From Tepidimonas alkaliphilus (lineage in GTDB: Bacteria; Pseudomonadota; Gammaproteobacteria; Burkholderiales; Burkholderiaceae_C): 54,685 nucleotides of DNA. Location of the stretch: assembly GCF_007556595.1 (NCBI RefSeq), contig NZ_VJNB01000013.1:1-54685 (forward strand). The letters run 5' to 3'. Position numbers and translations under genes: made by a program. Each line of letters starts with the position of its first letter. The stretch's first letter is position 1. Below are positions 47,177-54,685 of the stretch, piece by piece. Under the pieces are notes generated by a model. That model worked only from the letters and a program-made list of their open reading frames with translations. It had not been told where the DNA came from and did not search any database.

Positions 47177-50100
47177 ATGTCGCCTCACCGTCACCCTTCG
47201 CGGCGCGCCGGTCAGGCCAGCCTACTCGGCTGCGGGCTGCTGTCGGCCTTGCTGGCGCTGCTGGCTGTACTGGTGATGTTGCTGGTACCGGCCGCTGGCG
47301 TGGCTGCGACGTCGCCAGCGGTCGGCAAGGTGGCCATCCTGTCCACCAGCTTTGTGCTGGAGCGCAAGTTCACGCTGATGGAACAGGCCGCGCGCGGCCA
47401 GGGCGTCGAGCTCGACTGGGTGCAGGTGGACCGGGCCGAAGCCGCCCGCATCGCCCGCGCGCTGGACGGGGCGCGGCTGGTGATCCTGGATGCACCGCGG
47501 CAGGAAGACCAGGCGCAGGTCGAGCGCGCTGCCGGCGAAGCGCTGCGCCGCACCGGCATCCGCGGCGTGTCCATCAACGTGATGAGCCCGCCAGTACGGC
47601 TGCGGCCGCTGGGCCTGGCACGCGAGCAGGCCCAGCGCATTTACGACTACTACACGCTGGGCATGCCGGTCAACCGCGAACGGCTGTTCGCCTACCTGGC
47701 CGATCTGATGCGCGGTGGCGATGGCGCGGCCGTGCCGGCGCCGCAGACCCTGCCGGACGGCGGCATCTACCACCCGGCGCACCGGGAGCTGGTGCATGAG
47801 GACCTGCCGGGCTATCTGGCTTGGTGGTCGCAGGCGCGGGGACAGGACTGGCGTGGCCGACCGGTGATCGGTATCGAGATGTCCTCCTCGTACATTTCGG
47901 ATGCGCAGACCCGGCTGATCGATACGCTGATCGAGGACATCGAGCGCCGCGGCGGCGTGCCGCTGGCCTTCTACCGCAACCTGCGCGGTACTGCCCCGTC
48001 CGGCAGCAGCGGCTCACCCGCTTCCGGCGGATCGGCTGCTTCTTCCGACGGCCCACAGGCGGGGGGTGGGGCTGCGGCCACGAGCGGGTCGGCTTGGCCG
48101 CGTGGCGGCGGCGATGCCACCTCCCGTGATGGGGCCTCTTTCGCCGCGCCCACATCGGGCCCGTGGGCCATGGGGGCTTCCGATCGCGCCCCTGGTGGCG
48201 CAACGCCTGACGGCACTGGCATGCCGCTGGCGCAGATACTGCGCGACCCTCTGGCCACCGAATCCTTCCCCAATCCGCGCGAACGCGCCGCACCGCCGCC
48301 GGAGCCGCTGATCACGCTGCAGGGACGCACCCTGCCCAACGTGCTGCTGGTCTACACCTTCCTCGGGATGGACCCGGACGGCCGACGCGCCTGGCTGCAG
48401 TCGCTGGACATTCCGGCCGTCAACTTGCTGGTCTATCGCACCGGCTCCATCGCCGACTACCGTCGCGACCTCGCGGGCGTGCCGACCTTCTTCGTGCCCT
48501 TCAACCTGACCACGGCGGAATACATCGGCTTGATCGACCCGGTGGTGGTCGGCGCCAACGAGGGCGGCGAGATCGTGCCCATACCTGAGCAGGTGGACCT
48601 GCTGCTGGGCAAGGCCTTCAACCTGGTGCGGCTTCAGACCACCCCCAATGCCGAAAAGCGGCTGGCGCTGTTCTTCTGGAACCACCCGCCGGGGCAGAAC
48701 AACCAGGGGGCTTCCAACCTGAACGTGCCGCGCTCCATCGAACGGCTGACGGCCCGGCTGCGCGAGGCAGGCTACCGGGTCGAGCCGGCGCAGGAGTCGG
48801 CCATCATCGCCGCCGTGCGGCAGATGCAGGAGCCGGCCTACCGGCGCGGCACGCTGGCGCGGCTGATGCAGACGCCGCACTGGGACTTCCTGCCGCTCGC
48901 GCGGTACCGCGCCTACTTCGACGGTCTGCCGGCCGATGTGCGCCAGCGCATCACGGACTTCTGGGGCGCGCCGGAGAAAAGTCCCTGGTTCACCCGGGTG
49001 GGCGGTCAGCCGGGCTTCGTCGTGCCGCGGCTGCAGCTGGGGCAGCTGGTGGTCCTGCCGCAACCGTGGCGGGGCGAAACCGCCTGGGGTGCCCATGACG
49101 AAAAGAAAAGCTTTCACGACACCAAGATGCCGCTGTCGCACCACTACATCGCGGTTTACCTGTGGGCGCGCGAGCAGTTCGGCGCGCATGCCATCGTGCA
49201 CCTCGGCACCCACGGCACCCAGGAATGGACGCCGGGCAAGGAGCGCGGGCTGTGGGCTTGGGACGACCCCAACCTGTTGGTGCGCAACACCCCGGTGGTC
49301 TACCCCTACATCGTCGACAACATCGGCGAGGCGTTGCATGTCAAGCGTCGTGGCCGTGGTGTCATCGTCAGCCACCAGACCCCGCCGTTCACCCCTGCCG
49401 GGCTGTCCGAGGATTTCGTGCGGTTGGCAGATCTGGTGCGCGAATACGAGGCCGCCGACGAGGGGCTGGTGCGCGAGGGCAGCCGCAAGCTCATCATCGA
49501 GCAGGCGGTGCGCATGAATGTGCACCGGGATCTGAAATGGAAGCTGGCCGAGGTCGAGCGCGATTTCGACCGCCATCTGCGCGAATTGCAGGACTGGCTG
49601 GAATCGCTGGGTGAGGCGCAGCAGCCGCTGGGCCTGCACACCCTGGGCGAGACCGCGCCGCGCGAGCACCTGGTCGTCAACGTGATGCAGATGCTGGGCG
49701 AGCCGCTGTACCGCGCCACCGGTGTGACCAACCCGCGCAAGGCTTTCGCGGTGGACTTCCGGCAGCTGCGGCAGCTGGCGCCGTACCGCTTCGTCGACGA
49801 ATGGGTGTTCTCCGGCCGGCCGCTGGCCGAGCTGGCCGACCCGACCCTGCGCGCGCTGGCCGAACGTGGCCGGCGTTTCGCCGCCGACCTGCGCGCGGAG
49901 CAGGAAACCGAGGCCGTGCTGCGCGCGCTGGCGGCCCGCTGGGTGATGCCGTCCTACGGCGGTGACCCTATCCGTAACCCTGACGCGCTACCTACCGGGC
50001 GTAATGTGTACGGCTTTGATCCGTCGCGGGTGCCTACTCGCTCGGCCTACGAGGCTGGGAAGAAGGCGTTGGATGCGCTAATCACAGAATATAGGGTCAA

Positions 50101-51568
50101 GACTGGTCAGCCACCAACCAAGCTGGCTTTCACGATGTGGAGCACTGAGACATTGCGCCACTTGGGCATCCTGGAGGCGCAGGCACTTTATGCCTTGGGG
50201 GTACGCCCACGCTGGGACGCCGGCGGACGCGTAATCGGTATGGAGGTTATACCGATTACGGAACTGGGCCGCCCACGCATCGACGTCGTGATCTCAATGA
50301 CCGGCCTTTGGCGTGACCAGTTTCCTAATGTGATGGAGCGTTTAAACGAAGCCATCGCACTGGTGGAAGCGCTACCGGAGGAGGCTGTGGTCAACCCTGT
50401 GCGGGCCAACACCGCACGCGTCGAGCAGGCCCTGCGCGCCCGCGGCATCCCTGCGGCCGAGGCGAGGGAGTTTGCGCTCACGCGACTGTTCGGCAACGAA
50501 TCGGGCGACTACGGCACCGGCTTGCCTGAGGCCACGCTGGCTTCGGACCAGTGGAACGAGGGCGACGGCCGGCTGGAAAACCTATACCTGGCCCGCATGT
50601 CCTGGGGCTACGGGCCCAACCAGGCGAACTGGAGCCGCAAGCTGCGCGACGCCGCCGGTCAAGAGGTCAACGTCTATGCCGAGCATCTGCGCGGTACCAG
50701 CGCCGCGGTGTTTTCGCGCTCATCCAACCTGCGTGGGCTGCTGGACACCGACCATCCGTTCGAATACCTGGGCGGCATCTCGCTGGCGGTGCGGCATCTG
50801 GACGGCAAGAGCCCCCAGCTGTTCATCAGCAACCTGCGGGACCCCAACCGCGCGCGGCTGCAGGGTGCCGACAACTTCCTGGCCATGGAACTGCGCAGCG
50901 TCTACCACCATCCGAACTGGGTCCGGGAGATGCAGGCAGAGGGCTACAGCGGCGCTCAGCAGCTGCTCAACATCGTCAACAACTTTTGGGGTTGGCAGGT
51001 CATGGACCGCAGCGTCGTGCGCAACGACCAGTGGCAGGACTTCAAAGCCATCTATGTCGATGACCGATACAAGCTCGGCTTGCGGGCTTGGTTCGAGAAG
51101 CATCACCCAGCGGCTCTGGCCCAGATCACCGAACGTATGCTCGAGGCTATCCGCAAGGGTTACTGGCAGGCCGACGAGGCGACTCAGCGTGACCTCGCCC
51201 GAACTTGGCTCGACATCGCGCGCCGGCACGACGTGCAGACGCTCAACGAAACCTTCAAGGCCTATGTGGCCGAGCTGACCGGCGGCGGTTTCGGGCTGGG
51301 TGCGGCGCTGGCCCGGCCGGCCGAAGCCCGCCCCGCGGCGGCCGCGCAGCCGGCGCGGGCCGACGATGTACCGCCACCGGCGCCGCAGCCCCCCGTTGTG
51401 CGCGGTCAGCAGCTGGTGGAGCAGCCGCGCAGCCCCGAGGCCGTGCAGCGCTTGATCTGGACTTACGCGCTGCTAATGCTGGCGGTGCTGGCCGCTGGGG
51501 CCGTCTGGCAGGCTTGGCTGGCCCGACACACCCGGCAGCGCCGCCCCGCCATGACGACGCAGCCGTAA
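47177..51568 (+). CDS. Membrane-anchored CobN/BchH-type metal chelatase (HmuS-like)
   Basis: This is a 1463-residue member of the CobN/magnesium-chelatase H family, which inserts or removes metals in tetrapyrroles. An N-terminal hydrophobic signal lies at about 14-43. The conserved core includes YTFLGMDPDGRRAWLQ, LFFWNHPPGQNNQGASNL, and HLGTHGTQEWTPGKERGLW with His679 and Glu683 in the metal/porphyrin-site motif. The C-terminus has one membrane helix (about 1425-1448) and a basic tail. This topology places the catalytic part outside the cytosol, unlike B12-pathway CobN. No CobS/CobT are nearby. Residues 272-350 are a Gly/Ser/Pro/Ala insertion. The gene order matches hmuS of Bacteroidetes, implicated in taking iron from heme; cobalt or another metal remains possible. 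Confidence 0.9.
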   Translation: MSPHRHPSRRAGQASLLGCGLLSALLALLAVLVMLLVPAAGVAATSPAVGKVAILSTSFVLERKFTLMEQAARGQGVELDWVQVDRAEAARIARALDGARLVILDAPRQEDQAQVERAAGEALRRTGIRGVSINVMSPPVRLRPLGLAREQAQRIYDYYTLGMPVNRERLFAYLADLMRGGDGAAVPAPQTLPDGGIYHPAHRELVHEDLPGYLAWWSQARGQDWRGRPVIGIEMSSSYISDAQTRLIDTLIEDIERRGGVPLAFYRNLRGTAPSGSSGSPASGGSAASSDGPQAGGGAAATSGSAWPRGGGDATSRDGASFAAPTSGPWAMGASDRAPGGATPDGTGMPLAQILRDPLATESFPNPRERAAPPPEPLITLQGRTLPNVLLVYTFLGMDPDGRRAWLQSLDIPAVNLLVYRTGSIADYRRDLAGVPTFFVPFNLTTAEYIGLIDPVVVGANEGGEIVPIPEQVDLLLGKAFNLVRLQTTPNAEKRLALFFWNHPPGQNNQGASNLNVPRSIERLTARLREAGYRVEPAQESAIIAAVRQMQEPAYRRGTLARLMQTPHWDFLPLARYRAYFDGLPADVRQRITDFWGAPEKSPWFTRVGGQPGFVVPRLQLGQLVVLPQPWRGETAWGAHDEKKSFHDTKMPLSHHYIAVYLWAREQFGAHAIVHLGTHGTQEWTPGKERGLWAWDDPNLLVRNTPVVYPYIVDNIGEALHVKRRGRGVIVSHQTPPFTPAGLSEDFVRLADLVREYEAADEGLVREGSRKLIIEQAVRMNVHRDLKWKLAEVERDFDRHLRELQDWLESLGEAQQPLGLHTLGETAPREHLVVNVMQMLGEPLYRATGVTNPRKAFAVDFRQLRQLAPYRFVDEWVFSGRPLAELADPTLRALAERGRRFAADLRAEQETEAVLRALAARWVMPSYGGDPIRNPDALPTGRNVYGFDPSRVPTRSAYEAGKKALDALITEYRVKTGQPPTKLAFTMWSTETLRHLGILEAQALYALGVRPRWDAGGRVIGMEVIPITELGRPRIDVVISMTGLWRDQFPNVMERLNEAIALVEALPEEAVVNPVRANTARVEQALRARGIPAAEAREFALTRLFGNESGDYGTGLPEATLASDQWNEGDGRLENLYLARMSWGYGPNQANWSRKLRDAAGQEVNVYAEHLRGTSAAVFSRSSNLRGLLDTDHPFEYLGGISLAVRHLDGKSPQLFISNLRDPNRARLQGADNFLAMELRSVYHHPNWVREMQAEGYSGAQQLLNIVNNFWGWQVMDRSVVRNDQWQDFKAIYVDDRYKLGLRAWFEKHHPAALAQITERMLEAIRKGYWQADEATQRDLARTWLDIARRHDVQTLNETFKAYVAELTGGGFGLGAALARPAEARPAAAAQPARADDVPPPAPQPPVVRGQQLVEQPRSPEAVQRLIWTYALLMLAVLAAGAVWQAWLARHTRQRRPAMTTQP

Positions 51569-51602
51569 TCTTCCCTGTACCTCCAACCGGAGCGCCTTCG
51601 GC

Positions 51603-52142
51603 ATGAACGCCATCGAAACCCTGCTGTACGAGATCTCCAAGTTCTTTCTGACCCCGGTGCTGCTGCTACTGGTGGCCATGTTCGCCTACGCACTGTTCGC
51701 GCTGGGTCAGCTGCTGGTGGAGGCGGCACTGCGCACCCGGCGGCCGCACGGCTCGGCGCCGCTGCATGGCTGGCGGGCGCGCCATCCGCAGGCCGGCGTG
51801 GACGCGCTGGAGCTGCATGTGCTGCGCCAGCTCGAATGGCAGCGTATCACCAGCCGCGTAGCACCCATGCTGGGGCTGGTGGCCACGATGATCCCGATGG
51901 GGCCGGCGCTGGTGGCCGTGGCCCAGGGCAACACCCAAGGCATGGCACAGAACCTGGTAGTGGCCTTCTCCGCGGTGATCATCGCGCTGCTGGCTGCGGC
52001 CATGACCTTCGTGGTGCAGAACCTGCGCCGGCGTTGGTTACTGGAGGAGCTCAACGCCATCTTGGCCGCCAGCGCGTCCGACCACGACCCGCTGGCGGCA
52101 CGCGCCGCGCAGCACACCGGGGCCGGGGTGTCCCATGGCTGA
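51603..52142 (+). CDS. MotA/TolQ/ExbB-family proton channel protein (HmuU-like)
   Basis: This 179-residue inner-membrane protein has three helices (about 15-38, 85-107 and 116-140). The last two carry the family pattern TSRVAPMLGLVATMIPMGPAL and NLVVAFSAVIIALLAAAMTFVVQ. It is shorter than ExbB and TolQ (about 230-240). The protein likely forms a pentameric stator using the proton gradient with the next gene product. It starts 34 bp after the chelatase, with GGAG 11 nt upstream of the ATG. Its end overlaps the DUF2149 gene by 8 bp, so the two are coupled. Confidence 0.88.
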   Translation: MNAIETLLYEISKFFLTPVLLLLVAMFAYALFALGQLLVEAALRTRRPHGSAPLHGWRARHPQAGVDALELHVLRQLEWQRITSRVAPMLGLVATMIPMGPALVAVAQGNTQGMAQNLVVAFSAVIIALLAAAMTFVVQNLRRRWLLEELNAILAASASDHDPLAARAAQHTGAGVSHG

Positions 52143-52464
52143 GCCTCGCCGCATGGGCATCGACATCTTGGCCGATGCCGAGGACGACGACCCCATCCTG
52201 TCGGTGGTCAACATTGTCGACGTGTTCCTTGTGGTCATCGCGGTGCTGCTGATTGCCATTGCCGAAAACCCCATCAACCCCTTCGTCACGCACAACGCCG
52301 TAGTCATCAAGAACCCGGGCGAAGCCAACATGGAGCTGGTGGTGAAGAAAGGCAACGAACTGCGCCAGTACAAAGCCAGCGGCCAGATCGGCGAAGGTGA
52401 AGGCGCCAAAGCCGGCACTGCCTACCGGCTCAAGGACGGCACTTTGATCTACGTTCCCGAATGA
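52135..52464 (+). CDS. DUF2149 protein, ExbD-like partner (HmuV-like)
   Basis: This 109-residue protein has a short acidic N-terminus (DILADAEDDDP), one membrane helix at about 21-43 and a C-terminal periplasmic domain (VTHNAVVIKNPGEANMELVV ... GTAYRLKDGTLIYVPE). The helix starts NIVDVFLVV, with Asp29 where ExbD and TolR have their single proton-carrying Asp (FIDVMLVLL in E. coli ExbD). Topology, size and position directly after an ExbB-like gene support an ExbD role. DUF2149 is usually found beside CobN-like genes. It is the last gene of the module; an IS30 element begins 30 bp beyond its stop. Confidence 0.88.
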   Translation: MAEPRRMGIDILADAEDDDPILSVVNIVDVFLVVIAVLLIAIAENPINPFVTHNAVVIKNPGEANMELVVKKGNELRQYKASGQIGEGEGAKAGTAYRLKDGTLIYVPE

Positions 52465-52494
52465 ATCCAATGAGTCGCCGGCGGTGTCAAGCAC

Positions 52495-53632
52495 CAAGTG
52501 CAACAGTGGAATCACTGAAGGGAGTGGCTGGCTTGGGTGAGCTTTTCCAGCATGGCCTGATCGACGGCGATCGGGGGGTAGAAGCCGTGGATGGCGCGGG
52601 GTCGATTGTTGAGCCTGTCGGCGATCGCATCGAGTTCCTCCTGGCTGCAGACCGACAGGTCCGTGCCCTTGGGCAGGACCTGGCGCAGCAGGCCGTTGAT
52701 GTTCGGATGAAACCGCAAGCGGTTTTCGCAACTGCCCCGCTGCCACGGACTGCGCGGGTCGCAGAAGTCGACGCGGATGCCGGTGGCCTCGGTCAGCTCG
52801 GGATGACGCGCCATTTCCTTGCCGCGGTCGTAGGTCAGGGTCTTGCGCATCGGCTTGGGCATCTTGCGCGGCTTGGCCGTGAAGTCCTCCAGGGCCGAGG
52901 CCGCTGTGGCGTCCTTGAGCTTGGGGCTGCACACCAGACGCGAGCTACGCTCGACCAACACCCCAACGGCCGAGCGGTTGGCCGCCCCCTTGAGCAGGTC
53001 GCCTTCCCAGTGCCCGGGGAACGCCCGCTCGTTGGCTTCGGGCGGACGCAGGTGGATGCTGACCGCCTCGGGCAGCTGGCCCCTTCGGTCTTGGCCACGC
53101 GAGCACGGCATGCGCTTGCTTTGCGCACGCCTCAGGCTGGCGATGATTTCCTTGCGCAGCTCACCGCGCGGCATCGCATCGATGCCGTTGTCGATGGTCT
53201 CGTGCGAGACGCGGCGATCCAGATCGTCGGGCCCCATGCGCCTCAAGTGTGCCGGCCATCTGCCCTGGCGACCAGCCCTCCAGCAGGAAGTGATGCACCA
53301 CGCCGAAGAGCACGCCGTCTTCGGAGAGCTTACGGCTGCGTCGGCGCTTCAGGCGCATCGCGCATGCACGCGCGCCGGCCGCGCGCGCGTCATAAGTGCT
53401 GCTGCCCGCCGGCACGAAGGCCAAGCGCTGCGGCCAGTCCAGCGCGCGCCGGATCTCGCGCGTCACCGTCGAAGGCAAGCGCTGCAGCGTGCGGGCCATG
53501 CTGCGTGCCGAGCAGCCCTGCTGCAGCAGGATCATGATGGTGGCGCGCGCTGTAGCGCTCAGGTGCTGGTAGTGGGTTCCCATAAAGCGGCGGCAGGGTC
53601 AGGTGCAAGGCAGATCAGGGGTGTTGCACTTG
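52495..53632 (-). mobile_element. IS30-family insertion sequence (about 1.14 kb), inactive
   Basis: Perfect 11-bp inverted ends CAAGTGCAACA (52495-52505) and TGTTGCACTTG (53622-53632) enclose one IS30-type transposase pseudogene on the minus strand. The size fits the family. No target duplication is evident. It separates the ExbD-like gene from an IS5-type fragment. Confidence 0.8.
52512..53583 (-). pseudogene. IS30-family transposase with a frameshift and an insertion
   Basis: The N-terminal part (53583 to about 53246) begins MGTHYQHLSATARATIMILL. It has HTH motifs ARTLQRLPSTVTREIRR and GWSPGQMAGTL, then goes out of frame. The rest (53246-52512) resumes at RMGPDDLDRRVSHETI and holds PGHWEGDLLKG, LTYDRGKEMARHPELTE and FCDPRSPWQRGSCEN. 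The shift fits one extra G near 53246. Directly after the catalytic Glu in CEN there are seven extra residues compared with the usual CENTNGLLRQ, coded by a 21-nt insert that forms a 7-bp hairpin (52710-52725). The enzyme is expected to be dead. Confidence 0.82.
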
Positions 53633-53649
53633 ATTATTGACTCTGCCCC
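53633..53649. repeat. 17-bp direct repeat, right copy
   Basis: ATTATTGACTCTGCCCC matches the copy at 44460-44476 with one difference. It directly follows the IS30 right end and precedes the IS5-type fragment. Confidence 0.65.
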
Positions 53650-53652
53650 CCC

Positions 53653-54339
53653 AGCAAGGCGGCGCGTCTGGTGGCGCAGACCGCCCAGCGCAAGACTGCC
53701 GAGGGCACGCCCAAGCTCTACGCCTGGCACGCGCCGGAAGTGGAGTGCATCAACAAGGGCAAGGCCCGATGCCCTTACGAGTTCGGCGTCAAGGTCGGCA
53801 TCGCCAGCACCTTGAAGCACGGCCTCATCGTCGGCGCGCGGGCCTTCCATGGCAACCCGTACGACGGGCACACGCTGCAGGCGCAGCTGGAACAAGCCAC
53901 GATCCTGATGCAGGACACGGGCGTCAAGCCCAGCACGGCCTATGCCGACTTGGGCTACTGCGGCGTGCAGGCCGACGTGCCTGATGTGCGCCTGGTGCAC
54001 CGCGGCAAGATCAAGCGCCTCACCCGGCAGGAACGCAAGCTGCTCAAACGCCGCCAAGCCATCGAGCCGCTCATCGGGCATCTCAAGGCGGATCACCGCA
54101 TGGACCGCTGTCATCTCAAGGGCGAGCAGGGCGACCGGCTGCACGCGGTGCTGTGTGCGGCAGGCTACAACATCCGCTGGCTGCTGCGCATGATCGCGAA
54201 GAAGGGCGTGCCCTTCTTGAAGCAAGCTTTTTTGCGCCTCGTCGCGGCCGTGCGGCTGCTTGCCCGCTGGCTTGCTTGGCAGCACCAAACCGTGACCGGC
54301 GGCGTCCATGCGGCCTGGCTGCGGCTGCGGGGGGCCTGA
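53653..54339 (+). pseudogene. 5'-truncated IS5-type transposase fragment
   Basis: The reading gives the C-terminal half of a DDE transposase: KLYAWHAPEVECINKGKAR, CPYEFGVKVGIAS, AYADLGYCGVQADVPD and LKRRQAIEPLIGHLKADHR, with the catalytic Glu in EPLIGHLK. The final part is Leu/Arg-rich. A GTG at 53671 is the first start-like codon, but the frame is open upstream to the direct repeat. The first half of the protein is missing, so this is a remnant, probably cut by the rearrangement that brought the repeat and the IS30 element. Confidence 0.82.
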
Positions 54340-54444
54340 GAATGAATATTTCAGGGACGACTAACGGATGTGGCGCACGCCAAGTGCCATCCTCGTTTCA
54401 GGCTGCATGGGCGATCGGCTGCATCGTGAGGTGCTCCCCGCTCT

Positions 54445-54685
54445 CTACCACTTGCGCGGCTTGAAGCCCTTGGGCGTGGTCAGCTCAAACATCTCATCAC
54501 GGATGCGCGCGGTGTAGAGACCTGCCGCTTGGGCTTCTTCTTCCACCCCGGCGTCCCAGTCGATGCCGGCCAGAATCCCGATGCGCGCTTTTCCTTTGAG
54601 TTCCGGCAGGAACTCAAACAGCGTCTGCAGCTGCTCGATCAGCTGGCCGATCGCCTCGCGCTTGACGCGGCTTTTGACCTCCACC
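54445..54685 (-). CDS. C-terminal fragment of a PD-(D/E)XK-like protein
   Basis: The gene runs off the right edge; at least 79 residues are visible. They begin VEVKSRVKREAIGQLIEQLQ, where E-V-K matches the E-x-K half of a PD-(D/E)XK nuclease site. They continue FLPELKGKARIGILAGIDW and AQAAGLYTARIRDEMFELTT. This is the usual end of DUF3782/PDDEXK-like proteins of unknown function that are common in mobile regions. The GTG near the edge is not a real start, because the conserved strand continues upstream. Confidence 0.6.
   Translation of the reverse strand, partial: VEVKSRVKREAIGQLIEQLQTLFEFLPELKGKARIGILAGIDWDAGVEEEAQAAGLYTARIRDEMFELTTPKGFKPRKW

Noticed and set aside
53161-53246. Programmed frameshift in the IS30 transposase
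   Set aside because: IS30 elements normally have one continuous ORF, no slippery heptamer is visible at the break, and the gene also has an insertion at the active site. A mutation is simpler.

Overview
The window is high-GC DNA (roughly two-thirds G+C by eye) from a betaproteobacterium, most likely Burkholderiales and Comamonadaceae-like. The gene orders gloB/xerD, recC-recB-recD, rpoZ-gmk-yicC, kinase-rph-rdgB-hemW, lpxH-ppiB-TPR/cysS and accA-tilS-lysC-tRNA-Ser are what one expects of that group. The genus cannot be fixed from sequence alone.

Region 1, about 1-36330, is dense core chromosome. It carries detoxification (gloB), chromosome dimer resolution (xerD), translation (glnS, cysS, tilS, tRNA-Ser), envelope and lipid synthesis (uppP, lpxH, accA), recombination repair (recC, recB, recD as a chain with 4-nt stop/start overlaps), transcription and the stringent response (greB, spoT, rpoZ), nucleotide metabolism (gmk, rph, rdgB), base-excision repair (an AlkA-like glycosylase) and lysine/threonine entry (lysC). 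Oddities here include a long insertion in GlnRS, a PpiB that looks like a fusion of an exported and a cytosolic isomerase, a TilS tail that is only the antisense of DUF2905, an 18-bp TetR-type palindrome, and a probable internal start in lysC.

Region 2, about 36331-43417, is a mobile or plasmid-derived island that starts at the 3' end of tRNA-Ser(GCU). It has a replication module (AlpA-like HTH, zinc-ribbon/Toprim primase, RepA-like AAA ATPase, TubC-like protein). Next comes about 1.5 kb with no convincing gene, which holds 44-bp tandem repeats and a dense cluster of the 8-mer TGTCGCCA in both orientations. Last is a partition/transfer-stability module: a ParA/StbB-like ATPase and an HTH protein preceded by about 340 bp of helically phased 10/11-bp repeats. 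The layout resembles the R388 StbA/stbDR or RP4 TraK/TraL systems. No integrase or relaxase is seen.

Region 3, about 43418-54685, has a decayed IS, then a co-directional module: a small CPLC protein (DUF2946-like), a TonB-dependent receptor, a 1463-residue CobN/BchH-type chelatase with an export signal and a C-terminal membrane anchor, an ExbB/TolQ-like channel protein and DUF2149, whose single membrane helix carries the ExbD-type Asp. The order matches the hmuR-hmuS-(hmuT)-hmuU-hmuV heme locus of Bacteroidetes. The set therefore looks like a self-contained, proton-driven metal-tetrapyrrole uptake and envelope-side dechelation system. A broken IS30 element, an IS5-type transposase fragment and the end of a PD-(D/E)XK-like gene follow. 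The module is bracketed by near-identical 17-bp direct repeats.
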